Shown piece after piece: positions 22,310 through 33,987 of a stretch of DNA of 64,000 nucleotides; positions within the stretch are counted from its first letter, which is position 1; each line of letters begins with the position of its first letter. The notes under the pieces are model-generated. The model was not told where the DNA came from. It was given only the letters and a program-made list of their open reading frames with translations, and did not search any database. The position numbers were made by a program, and so were the translations under genes. The stretch spans positions 124,001-188,000 of the forward strand of contig JAKIXB010000004.1 in assembly GCA_021642125.1 (NCBI GenBank), read 5' to 3'. The stretch is from Nothophoma quercina (lineage: Eukaryota; Ascomycota; Dothideomycetes; Pleosporales; Didymellaceae).

Positions 22310-24753
22310 TCATCGTCCGAACAAACCACCACCGACAGGCATACCCAGACCGCTGCGCTGCGTCAACGGTGCCCTTGCGCCAGGCGGACCAGGCGGCATT
22401 GCCGGCGAGCCAGAAGTGACACCCCAGCGCTGCGTTGGAGGCTCGTGGTGGGGCTCCGCATGTTGTGCAGCTGGACTCGACAGTATGCTGTAGGTCTCTC
22501 TTCCCAATATCCCTATATTGCGTGCATGCGAGCCAGGAGTATCTATGTATGATGTGTACTCTGTCGGCGGACGTTTCATCTGCATAACTGGTGATTCTGA
22601 TTCGCCTATCCGGCCGTTCGTGTTGTGAGCGTTCGACGATGGGGGGTTGGAGTTTGCTTCGATCGTTGATGCAGAACCATTGGGGGCGTTCAAGTCAACG
22701 ATGCGTCGTTGCCCTGCTGGTGTCTGATAGCTCGGTACGCGGGAAGGCCCGGGTGCGAAGCGGGATTCCTGCTGTGAGCGCGTCTCCTGGTGTGAAGGAT
22801 GCCTTGGATTGGCCCATGGAGTGCTCTCAAGGAACTCGCTCTCTGCAGCGACTTCATCTGCTGTTGTCCTCTGGTTGTATGTACGGAACGATGGAGGAGG
22901 CACAGGTAGTGTGGGACGTGTTGCGATCTGCAGCGTCGAATCAGCTGCCACCCTCGTACATAATCGTTTCTCAACATACCTTCATTGCCCGAAGATCCTC
23001 GTCAACCTCGCTAAGCCGTGCAGCGCTGATGTCTGGCGCAGCTGGGAAGCCAACGTACTTGGCAACACCAGACAATATGGAGACTTCGAGATTGTATGCC
23101 GTTTGCTGTCGTATTTGGTCTGATCGCTTCTCTGGAAGCTTGATCATGTATTCGGTCTCGTCGCAGCCTAGCGAGCGCCTGCCGCGCTGTAGCTCAAAGA
23201 CACGCTGATTACACTCCTCGAGCATCTCCTCTCGTAGATGCCTTACTGTTTGAAAGTATTGGCTGTGCATCTGGTGTCTCTGCGCCGCTGTTATGATCTC
23301 CAGGTTCTTCTGTTTTAGCTCGAGTAGTGTTCTCTCGTAGTCGATCTTCTCTGCTCTCCGGTCGTCTATGCACTTGATCATCGCGAGATACTCAGGATGC
23401 TGGCAGTCGGGTTGCTTGAGCATTTCGAGCTCTCGTTCGTATTGTAAGATCTGCTCGTCGCAGAGCCTGTGACAGTCAGCAATTGTTGCCTGACATCGGT
23501 CATTGATAGTGGCTTACTTCTCACGGAAAAGCTTGAACTTCTTCTCAATCTTCGCAAGCTCATCGATTGCGCTTTTCTTTTTCGCGACTACCGCAAACTG
23601 TTAGTGACCGCAGAATGTGGACTCCAGACCTATTCTTACCTTCTTCGTCGAGTGCTGCGCTATCCTCCTCGTTGTCATCGCCCTCATCACCGTCAACAGT
23701 TTCGGTTGTCGCAAGGGCTTCTGTGTAAGCGTAGCTCGAGTCTTCGGCCTTCCTCTTCCCTCTTCTACCACCTTTGCGAGGTTTTGTGTGCTTTGCGACT
23801 GTGGCTAGCTCGCTTACAGTTTCGGCGGCAACGTTGGCTTGTCTCTCTTCAAGGTCAGCTTCTTCCCTCGCAAGCTCGTCCAGACGCTCCTCAGCATGAT
23901 CGAGCTCCTCGTCCGCATCAGGTCGCTCAGGACTCTCGACGATGCCTTCTGTAGTGCCGTTGTATGCCGCAGCCTTTGCAGACGCACTGCGTTTTCGCGC
24001 TGGCTCATCGTCCGGATCACCGATAGGAGTCCCTCGAGCGCTCATCCGCTTGCGCTTCTTCCCTGCCAGTTCGAGGCTCGCGGCCTCAGAAGCAGCTGCT
24101 AAGGACAGGGCGTGCAATGGGTCCTGGGCTTCCTCTGTGTCTTCCATAATCTCATCTTCGGCGAGGTCGGAGGGCGTAGGTGGAGCAGACTCGTCATGTT
24201 CTATGGTTTTTGAGTGCATCAGCTTGCTCGGTGTTCGTGTGTACAGAGCTTCAGAGGCTAATGACGCATCGGTCACAGTGCGCATGAGCTTTCGCGGTGT
24301 CTCCTCCAAACGCTCTGTCTCGGCTTCGGAGTCATTCTCGTTTGCATCCGCCGTCGCAGTAGGTCGTGGTGTTGGCTGCTCGGACTCGACGTCAGAGGCG
24401 TCACCGAGCTCGCTGAGGCTGCTTGAGCGGTCATCGGCGTGGTCATCAAGGCCACCCAGAACTTCAGCAGCGGCGATTGGATCTGTCGTGATCATGGTAG
24501 GCGCTGGTACGGTTGAGATTATCGTCGACGCAGTTGTCGCAGGTCCTGGGCGAGTGACTGGAGACAGCTCCTCAACCTCAGGTCGGCGTGTGGGGGTAGT
24601 CGCGGGCGAAGGTTGTCGTCGCTCGTCCTTCTCTATCGATTGTCTTGGAGCGCTCTCGGCGTGGCTCGTCGCGCTGCCATTCGTCATGTCGTCGTTATTC
24701 GTAGTGGACTCCGCTGTTGGTGCGCCCATCGTGGCTCCATTGTGGGCGCTCAT
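22310..24753 (-). CDS. Sds3/Dep1-type subunit of an Rpd3 histone deacetylase complex
   Basis: Exons 23640-24753, 23518-23587, 22980-23466 and 22310-22927 give 762 residues. The first 370 residues are low complexity (S/T/P/E/D-rich with basic patches such as KKRKRMS and RKGGRRGKRK). The Sds3-like domain begins near residue 372 (SAIDELAKIEKKFKLFREK). It continues through CQHPEYLAMIKCIDDRRAEK and AAQRHQMHSQYFQTVRHLR, a mostly helical coiled-coil unit. The C-terminal 206 residues are disordered and end in a glycine-rich tail. In yeast, Sds3 and Dep1 hold the large Rpd3 complex together for promoter-targeted deacetylation in the nucleus. Which paralog this is cannot be decided by eye; the long acidic N-terminus points to Dep1. 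Confidence 0.85.
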
Positions 24754-25248
24754 AGCACCGAATGCGCCCCGGCAAGAGGGTGCGTCAACTCGCAGCCAAT
24801 GTGAGGTATGCAGTGCTTGACCTCGCTAGCTGAGGTCCGCGACGCACAAGGAGCGCTGTGGAACGCGGAGAGCGCTGAGCGCGGAGAAGGGTCGAAAACG
24901 CTCGCAGACGGCGAGGACACAAGCTGGAACAGTACGGGCAGATGTAACGCCGTGAAAGCTGTGTAGGGTACCGGAGAGTCTGAAGATAAGTGTATTGCTA
25001 TGTGAAGCATAGGAAGTGCAAGTGTGCAGCAGAGCGCAGCTTGAGAGTTGCTCACCGCGCGCGGGCAGAGAAGGGCCACCAGTTGTCGGCAGCGGGCCTG
25101 CGAATGACCGATTGACGCTGTTGCCCTGACCAGGGCGGTGTGGTTTTCTGCCACAAGCTCATTGGCTTACCTTTCAAGGTCCCACCGAAACTTTCTGCTT
25201 GTGATTGCTGCTCGTTCGCAAATATTCAGACAACAATTACTCGTCACC
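24754..25248. promoter_or_regulatory. Divergent promoter region, Sds3/Dep1-like / Nop12
   Basis: These 495 bases separate two head-to-head genes, a chromatin subunit and a ribosome-biogenesis factor, and must contain both transcription starts. No element is assigned. Confidence 0.5.
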
Positions 25249-26910
25249 ATGGCCAAGTCGAAGGACAAGCAAACAAAAGTGGCTAAAGCGGCGAAGCCAT
25301 CTACCGCAGCGACCACGACCGCGTTCGACCCCACATTAACTTCGTTGTTCGCAAGCAGTGTACGTGCGGAAATGTCCCGAGTACTTGAATTCAAGACAGT
25401 CAGCTGATTGCATACACAGTTAGGTCCAGTACAAGCGCCTCCAAAGCAGCGATATGAACAGAAGCTAGAGAAGCGCGCAAAGGCGCCTGTGGAAGGATCG
25501 AGTGAAGAAGAGGAGGATGAAGACGAGGAGAACGAGGAGAACAGTAGCGACGAGGGAGGTGCAGAGGAGGAGCATGAGTCCAGCGACGAAGAGGCAGACA
25601 GTGACGAAGAGTCATCTGAGGAATCGAACAATGAAGCTGAGCTCGCCAAGTTGCGTAAGGCAGCCTTAGCTGGCGAGCACGATAAGCCCGGCAAGAAGCG
25701 CAAGCGAGGCGGCGAGGAGGAGATCGAGGACAAGTTCATGCGCAAACTGGCGCATGAAGAGGAGAAGGAGGAAGAGGAGAGACAAAAGAAGCGCAAGACG
25801 AAGGAGGCAGCCAACGAGGACGAGGACATGGAGGATGCATCAGAAGCGTCCGAAGCAGCAGACGCGGCAGAGGCAGACGGGGGAAAATTTGAGATTCCGC
25901 AGCACGAGTCTCTAACTCAGACAGATGGCAAGAGCGAGGTCGAACTCGAGAAAGCCGCCCGTACAGTGTTCCTCAGCAACGTCTCGGTCGAGTGCATCAA
26001 CTCCAAACCCGCCGAGAAAGCGCTAAAGAAGCACCTCGAGTCGTTCATCGCCGATCTGGCTGACAACAATCCTCCCCACAAGATCGAGTCGATCCGCTTC
26101 CGTTCCACGGCTTTCTCCAGCTCTCTGCCCAAGCGCGCTGCTTTCGCAAAGAAGGAGATTATGGACGCCACAACAAAGTCGACCAACGCCTACGCAGTCT
26201 ACACAACGAAGACCGCCGCTCGCGAAGCAGTAAAGCGCCTGAATGGCACTGTCTTGCTCAACCGCCACTTGCACGTTGACTGGCTCGCTCACCCTACAAA
26301 GGTCGATAACCGACGGTGCGTCTTCGTTGGCAACCTGCCCTTCGTTGACGACGAGAGCAAGGGTGCTGAGCCTGAGGAAGGCAAGAAAAAGAAGATACCC
26401 GCAGACATCGAAGAAGGCCTTTGGCAACAATTCGGCAAGTGCGGTAAGATCGAGAACGTGCGTGTCATTCGCGATGCGCAAACCCGCATTGGCAAGGGTT
26501 TCGCCTACGTACAATTCACAGATGAGAACGGTGTGGAAGCGGCTCTGCAACTAAACGAGAAGAAGTTCCCACCCATGCTCCCCCGAGTTCTCCGCGTCAC
26601 ACGATGCAGAGCAGAGAAGAAGAAGGACAAGCCTCGAGGCCCTGCACCATCTTCGGAGCGAGGTGCTAAGAAGGGAGCGTATCAGAAGAAGTTCTCTGCG
26701 GAGGAGAAGTCGCAGCAGGGTCGTGCAAAGGCTATGCTGGGCAAGGGTGGTGCAGCCAAGGTCAGGGAGAACATGATATTCGAGGGACATCGCGCGACCG
26801 AGGGGCAGGGTAAGAGTGGCTTGAAATTTAAGGGTGCCAACAAGAACAAGAAGGGACCCAATGGCAGGAAGAGCAGAAGTTCAGCGTGGAAGGCTGGTGA
26901 CAAGAAATAG
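25249..26910 (+). CDS. nop12: Nucleolar RNA-binding protein Nop12 (two RRMs)
   Basis: Exons 25249-25359 and 25420-26910 give 533 residues. The N-terminal third is acidic and lysine-rich (runs of E/D/S and KKRKRGGEEE), typical of nucleolar proteins. RRM1 covers about 219-325 (RTVFLSNVSVECINSK) and RRM2 about 337-433 (RCVFVGNLPF as RNP2, GKGFAYVQF as RNP1). The tail is basic (KFKGANKNKKGPNGRKSRSS). Nop12 binds pre-25S rRNA and is needed for 5.8S processing and 60S subunit assembly. The 59-nt intron has a GTACGT donor. The start ATG is in the context caccATGg. Confidence 0.92.
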
Positions 26911-28021
26911 ACGTCTCGCGCAGATGCATCCACGAATGCATGTAATGTTCACAGTTCATGCAGAACTTGCCTTCAAGTTCTTGCCGCCATTGTGTTCCTT
27001 TTCGTCCATTGCATACTGTTCAGGTGCAAGTACTCAGAATTTCAATATTGTTCGCTCCTGCCGTCAGAAGGAGCAGGTGCACCTACTCCCTGACCCGCCA
27101 ATCTGCAGGCACCTTTTTCCAGATCGAGCAACTTATCCTTCAACTCACCTTCTTTTCCCTTTTCGCATCAGCCTCAACCTGTCACAGGTCAACTAGGACG
27201 ACAGCCAAGCTACGTGAGTAGTGCACAAAGCGCATGCCGTTGGCGCAATATTAATGCAGCAAGATCGAAGATGCCAAACGTTGATGCATTCCACAAGCTC
27301 AGCAAGCCACGCCTCAAGTTGCCCTTCAGTTGAACTCGAATGTCGGTTCAAAGGTGCTGATTGGTGCGTCACTTTGAAGGACTCTCTGTGACATCGCACT
27401 GGCGTGGCAGTGCTGAGATGGAGGACTCTTTCTTGGCAGGACCACCCTCGAAATCAGGCAAACGCCCTGTTGTTGCCCTCCCAGCGGCCGCCCACCACGC
27501 CCTCAACATGCCCTCGCACCTGCAATTCGAGATATCTGTTCTTTTCGCCGTTTCTTGACAGCAGTCACATTGTACGGGAATCTCGTTACTATTGGTTCGC
27601 GGTGAGAGCTCATCGATAGTGACGCTCATCGACTCCTCCCGCCTTTCCCGATCGTTCACCGGAGGCCTGTGCACGAGGACACGCCTCTGGAGGGCGCGGC
27701 TGCGGCTCTTCTGTGCGATCGCTCTGCGGGGCGGTGAACTGCAGCCAGACGTATACTAATGCAGCTGTGCGCACACTGGACGCTCTGTGACCTTTATTCG
27801 AACCCACCTGCGAAGGCAGATGAGAAGGCGTCAGGCTGCAGCTGAGCGCTGCTGAGCATCGGTAGGTCTTGACCATCTCGTGTTTCACACGTTGCCTTGC
27901 GACTAGCTTCCTATTCCTGTTCGATTGTTCTAATTCTTCTGGTCTGATGATTGGTTTCTGTAAAAGGTGGAAAATGCAGATGCTGCATAATTCAAGCAAA
28001 TGCTGACTTACCAAGGCAAAT
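26911..28021. other. Intergenic region, Nop12 3' flank and zinc-finger gene promoter
   Basis: 1.1 kb without a supported gene. Several open frames of 60-130 codons occur on both strands but none shows a domain. The 3' part should carry the promoter of the zinc-finger gene. Confidence 0.4.
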
Positions 28022-30759
28022 ATGTCTCACTATAACAGGATGAATCCAACCATCAACATCGAAGGAATTGTATGTACTCGTTGCGATGGCCTACTGGTCA
28101 AGTAATGACCGCTCCAGGTTTACGACAGTCAGTCGTATCAGTTCAGTGAGATATGCAATCCACAGTGGATGTCCTCGAGTCCGAGGACTGTGATTCCCAG
28201 TGCACCAAGTCCGACCAATACTATGCGGACTAATCGGACTGCACCACCGGGAACGGTAAACCATCTGAATGTCCAACACCCGAGAAAAGTCAGTCAACAA
28301 CTTAGGAACATCGACCCAAGATTGCAGAGCTCTCATGCGAATCTTGTCCCTCCGGGACCTACATTCCCCCATGTTCCGGAACCCATCGCGAACCCTATGG
28401 CTCGTTTTTGTCATCAGGAAGAACAACCATGGAGCGGTTTTTCTATGGGCATGAGAACTCCTCAAGAGCTCGCTAACCGAAGTGACTTCGATCGCGCTCA
28501 AGATAGATACAATCAGTACCACCGTGGGCCTTGTTCAGATATTGCTAGCAATGTTCCAGCGTCTGATTCTGGTTATTACACGCAGCCGACTCGATCTGTT
28601 CTAAGCAATGACCCTGGATATATCCAGCAGGAGCTACCTCCAGAGATCATTGAGCAAGCCAGGAACTTGAATGTCGAATCTTCGTCCAGTGTGTCCCAGG
28701 ACATGGTTCGCCTGCCATCCGATCAACGATCCACGTCCAACTATAGCAGTCGAAGCGGTCAACCAAAGCAGCAATTTCCTTGTACTCATCCAGGTTGTTC
28801 TGAGATCCTAAAATGCCAATCTGAACACAAGTATGTGAAGCATGGTCCCGCTCCGGAAATAGTTCTGACGCTGAAGCAGGAAGCATATGACCAAACACAT
28901 CAAAGATTTTGTCTGTGACATACCAAGATGTAAGAGGGGCAACAAAGGCTTCTCAACCGTGAACGATCTTGATCGTCACAAGAAAAGCGTGCACGATGTC
29001 GTCATGGAGAACTCGAAGTCCTATCAGTGTGCATCGCCGGCCTGTACGAACAAGACTAAGGTCTGGCCACGTCTAGACAACTTCAAGCAGCACATCAACA
29101 GAATGCACAAGGACGAAGACATGTACGATCTGATTAAGCGGTATGTTGTCTTGATCAAAGACCAACCGTAACGCTGACGTCTGCAGTTCGGAGTTCTACC
29201 CTCACGAGACACCAGCTGCAATACAACCCATGTCTGTAGACCCAGCGCATCTCCTCGCTGGGATAGCCATCGACACTGCTATGCCAACTGAAGGCTCCAA
29301 TGGCGTGTCGATGTTTGGCGGCTCCGAGGAGATCACCTACCCGCAATATATGTCGTTTAGTGGGCGCTCAGCTTCGAGTATCTCTCAGGTTTCTCCTAGC
29401 ATCAGTACCCCAGACTTCTCTTTGGCACAAGCCAATTCTATTCCCTTGTACCATGCCAAGGGCAATCTGTCCATGAACCAGAATATCCATCAAGACGCAG
29501 CAAGGTTGTCAACCGACGTATCCCGTGGAAAATCTTCCCGAGTGTCGCCTGTCAGCACATCGAGAACTCGTGCCCCTGCGCAGAACATAAAGGACAACCG
29601 GAATCCGGTACCACAGATTCCATTGTCAAATGGACCTCAAACCAAATCCGAGCAACAGCGCGAAGCACTGGAGAAATTGTCAAAGTCGATAACCCAAGAG
29701 ATTCAGAGCTCTTCCTCAACGACGGCTTCAACAGACCTGGAGCAACTCGTCCTTCGTGTCCTTTGTGCGCAGCAGCAACAGGACAAAGGGGGCGTCAAGG
29801 CGTCAAAATCCTCATCGTCGCAACCTCAGACATCCGATGCGCCACAGAACGCACAGAAATGTCCCTTTGAGCATTGTCAGTTCACTGGTCGCAACTGCGA
29901 TCTGAACAAACACGTCAAACGACACCTCAAGCCCTACGGATGTACATACCCCAAATGTCACAAGCGTTTTGGTGCCAAGTCGGATTGGAAACGTCATGAA
30001 AACTCTCAACACTTTCAACAGGAAGCATGGCGTTGTGAGTATAGCAACATAGAGGGGAAGAAATGTGGAGAACATTGTTATCGAATGGCGAAATTCCAAG
30101 AGCATCTCGAGAAGGTTCATGCGATTAACGCAATCGACCAGGTACAGCAAGACCTGAAACGCTGCAAGATTGGGAAGAATTGTCAAATTCAATTTTGGTG
30201 CGGTTTCTGTGGCTCGATCCAGAAGCTTGAGCAAAGGCGCAACGATGCCTGGGACGAGCGGTTTGATCACATTGCACGCCACTTCGAGAAAGACAATAGG
30301 TGCATCGACGATTGGGTTTGCGTTGAAGAGAACAAAACAAAGGAACAGGTCCGCAAAGGTGTCGATCGAGGAGCATTTCCCGATGACGAATCAACAAGCT
30401 CGAACGAGGACAGAGGAGGTGACATCGCTATAACCGGAGGCATAGAACTTATGGCAGCAATGCCAGGCGTAGGTCCAAACCCCAGCGCTATGCAAAAGGC
30501 ACCGAGAAAGCGATCAGCTCCGAAAGAAGCACTGGATTCTCATCGGGTCTTGCAACGCAAAAAGCCGGTGACAAAAGTGATATACTGTGTAAGTCGACAT
30601 GCATACATCTATTGACGACCTCAAGCTGACCCGAATATATAGTGTCGTTGCAGTTACAGTGGTTCGGTGAAAGTCCAAAGCAGCTGTATGGAGTGTCAGC
30701 ACATCTTCTGCCAGTCGTGTAGTATTGAAGACGTGCCATCTGTTTCTTTGGAAAACTGA
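28022..30759 (+). CDS. C2H2 zinc-finger protein with C-terminal cysteine knuckle
   Basis: Five exons (28022-28069, 28118-28830, 28880-29140, 29187-30588, 30643-30759) give 846 residues; each junction keeps frame. Zinc-finger units are assembled across introns: CTHPGCSEILKCQSEHKKHM spans the 28830/28880 junction and is followed by CDIPRCKRG with HKKSVH. Another is CASPACTNK with HINRMH. A second block has CPFEHCQFTGRNC with HVKRH, CTYPKCHKRF with HENSQH, and CEYSN with HLEKVH. The last exon adds a cysteine-rich end (CRCSYSG, CMECQH, CQSC). Between the blocks lies a S/Q/P-rich region. Fingers of this type bind DNA or RNA; a regulatory nuclear role is inferred and no target is known. Families like this are common and expanded in Pleosporales genomes. 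Confidence 0.85.
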
Positions 30760-31114
30760 TGGTATGCGTGGCACTTGCCGTCACGATATCGAGATAGTTT
30801 GGCTTTGCAACGTTCTCTTGGTATACCCTGACGAAGACATAGCCTGGCGTAAGTCGTTCGTTGTGACGGATTCACCGTCACCGTGTGTTTCTTTCATAGA
30901 TGCCAATGCCAATAAAGATGGATCCCGCTGCAGCATCAGAAGTGTTCAAATCTGACGTATTATGTGAACGAACTGCAGGGGTGTGGGGTGTTAGTGCGGC
31001 GCTTAGTCAGAAAGCTACCGCGGGCGTTGATGGATGCAACGTGGAGCTCCAGCTGCTGTGACGCGGCCTCAAGAGCAACACCTTCTTTCTTCATCACTTT
31101 CCTTTTCCGCAAAC
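30760..31114. promoter_or_regulatory. Short promoter region of STT3 with pyrimidine tract
   Basis: A 355-base spacer. A pyrimidine-rich tract at about 31079-31108 (ccttctttcttcatcacttt and onward) lies immediately before the STT3 start codon, as is usual for well expressed genes of filamentous fungi. Confidence 0.5.
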
Positions 31115-33556
31115 ATGGCCACCGCAGAGGAAGGGCAATTCCTCAAGCAGGCCACGGGCCGGAACACTCGAGGTCTGCTTCGAGTTGTTATTCTGTGCTT
31201 AATCGCAGGTGCAGCTGTGAGCAGCCGTCTGTTCTCTGTGATCCGCTTCGAGAGCATCATTCACGAGTGTCAGTACTACAACAAGCTCACAACCGTGCAA
31301 TTGGCTAACGAATTGGTGCAGTCGATCCATGGTTCAACTTCCGTGCTACGAAATACCTTGTGCAGAATGGCTTCTACAGCTTCTGGGACTGGTTCGATGA
31401 CCGTATGCCTCTCCTCCGCATTGCCCGCACACCACATACACATCGACAGAGCAAGCATTGGACTTACAAATTGAATAGGAACATGGCACCCTCTCGGTCG
31501 CGTTACTGGTGGTACTCTCTACCCCGGATTGATGGTCACCAGCGGTGTCATCTATCACCTCCTCCGCTTCCTCGCTCTCCCCGTCGATATTCGTAACATT
31601 TGCGTTCTCCTGGCCCCAGCCTTCTCGGGCCTGACTGCGCTCGCGACATACCTCCTGACCACCGAGATGGTCACCTCTCCCTCCGCTGGTCTGCTCGCCG
31701 CAGCTTTCATGGGTATCACCCCCGGTTACATCTCGCGTTCGGTCGCCGGTAGTTACGATAACGAGGCTATCGCCATCTTCCTCCTCGTCTTCACGTTCTT
31801 CCTCTGGATCAAGGCTGTCAAGAACGGATCTATGTTCTGGGGCGCGTTGACCGCGCTCTTCTATGGATACATGGTGTCAGCGTGGGGTGGATACGTCTTC
31901 ATCACGAATTTGCTACCCCTGCATGCTTTCGTGTTGATATGCATGGGACGTTACAGCCCCAGGCTCTACGTCAGCTACACCTCGTGGTATGCACTCGGTA
32001 CACTAGCGAGTATGCAGATTCCGTTCGTTGGTTTCCTGCCTATTCGCAGTTCCGAGCACATGTCTGCGCTTGGTGTCTTTGGCCTTCTCCAGCTTGTCGC
32101 CTTCGTTGACTGGGTCCGCGCGCAGCTTCCTAGCAAGCAGTTCCAGACTCTGCTCCGTGCTCTCGTCCTGGTCGTCTTTGTCGTCGCCTTTGGTGGATTG
32201 GTCCTCTTGACCGTTACCGGTGTTATCGCACCCTGGACTGGACGTTTCTACTCGCTCTGGGACACCGGCTACGCGAAGATCCACATTCCCATTATTGCCT
32301 CCGTCTCCGAGCACCAGCCTACCGCATGGCCCGCTTTCTTTTTTGACTTGAGCATGATGATCTGGCTCTTCCCTGCTGGTGTCTACATGTGCTTCACCAA
32401 GTTGACCGATGAGCAAGTCTTCGTTGTCATCTACGCTGTGCTGGCCAGTTACTTTGCTGGTGTCATGGTTCGTCTTATGCTTACCTTGACTCCCATTGTT
32501 TGCGTTGCATCGGCCATTGCTTTCTCTCAGATTCTGGACACCTACCTGGATGCGAAGACCCCTGTTGTCAAGACCGAGTCCACCGACGGTGAGCCCGCTG
32601 ATGCCGCCAAGATCGCTGCCGCTGCGGTCCTGCCCGATGGCCTTCGCTCTACTCGCAAGCCCTTCGTTGGTATCCAGTCTTACGCCTCCAAGCTCACTGT
32701 TGTCGGTGCTTCCGCCGTCTACCTGATGCTCTTCGTGCTTCACTGCACTTGGGTCACATCCAACGCATATTCTTCACCCTCTGTTGTCCTGGCTTCAAGG
32801 CTTCCTGATGGCAGCCAGCACATCATCGATGACTACCGTGAAGCCTACTACTGGCTCAGGCAGAATACTCCTCAGGATGCCAAGATCATGTCCTGGTGGG
32901 ATTACGGCTACCAGATCGGTGGCATGGCTGACCGCCCGACCCTTGTCGACAACAACACCTGGAACAACACCCACATCGCCACTGTCGGTAAGGCGATGAG
33001 TTCTCGGGAGGAGGTTTCCTACCCGATCATGCGCCAGCATGAGGTTGACTACGTCCTTGTTGTCTTCGGTGGTCTCCTTGGCTACTCAGGTGATGATATC
33101 AACAAGTTCCTCTGGATGGTCCGTATTGCTGAGGGTATCTGGCCTGATGAGGTTAAGGAGCGCAGCTTTTTCACTTCGCGCGGCGAGTACCGTGTCGATG
33201 AGGAGGCCACACCGACCATGAAGAACAGCTTGATGTAAGTCGTAAGCTCATGACTCAACATTCTCAACGACTGACAATTACACAGGTACAAGATGTCCTA
33301 CTACAACTACAACACTCTCTTCCCCGCTGGACAGGCCCAGGACCGTGTCCGTGGCGCAAGGCTGCCTGCTGAGGGCCCCAAGCTCAGCACCATTGAGGAG
33401 GCATTCACCAGTGAGAACTGGATCATCAGGATCTACAAGGTCAAGGATCTTGACAACTTCGGCCGTGACCACGGTAGTGCCGTGGCTTTTGACCAGGGCC
33501 ATAAGAAGAAGAGAGCCGCAAAGAGGAAGGGCCCGAGGTTTTTGAGGGTCGACTAA
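31115..33556 (+). CDS. stt3: Oligosaccharyltransferase catalytic subunit Stt3
   Basis: Exons 31115-31268, 31322-31402, 31479-33234 and 33286-33556 give 753 residues, the normal fungal length. The enzyme transfers the Glc3Man9GlcNAc2 glycan from dolichol to asparagine in N-x-S/T sequons in the ER lumen. The first lumenal loop carries the conserved run formed over the first junction (ESIIHEFDPWFNFRATKYLV). The N-terminal two thirds have about a dozen hydrophobic spans. The catalytic signature WWDYGYQI lies near residue 550, followed by DNNTWNNTHIATVG. The first intron uses a non-consensus GTCAGT donor. The last exon ends with a basic tail (KKKRAAKRKG). The start is ATG 31115, where the first transmembrane region follows within 25 residues. 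Confidence 0.97.
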
Positions 33557-33987
33557 ATGGTCACACTTGATAAGAGATAGAGATGTAGTACCTGTAAAGA
33601 TATGTTTGCTGGCATGTTGACAGGCGGGCGTTTTGGGAAGAATAAAAGAACATTGAGCCCCATCGCAGGATTACCGCTTAGACTTCCTCGATCGTGCCCA
33701 GGACCTTCCGTAACAAACATCGTTTTTGGCAAGGTAGGTTGGCCATACTGGGAAGTCCCGATCACCTCACCTTCACCTGGGCACTACGTCGACCACCTTG
33801 TCTCTTCCGTCAACCTAATTTTCCGTTGAATCCCACCCCGCTTTGCCTTGCTTTCTTTTCTGGCGACTACTGCTACTTCTCCGCCACAGGTCTTTTGGAC
33901 GCTCGGCCGCGCCTGCCTTTGCTCTTACGTGGCTCCAGGTGGACCTTCCACGATCTCAACGCCTCTCACACCTTCCACACACACAAC
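33557..33987. promoter_or_regulatory. STT3 3' flank and promoter of the RS-rich gene
   Basis: A 431-base spacer with a CT-rich stretch at about 33832-33886, followed by the start codon at 33988. No gene seen. Confidence 0.4.

Noticed and set aside
27369..27674. Minus-strand 101-codon frame with a CDCC motif
   Set aside because: No recognisable domain and no matching exons around it; likely chance.
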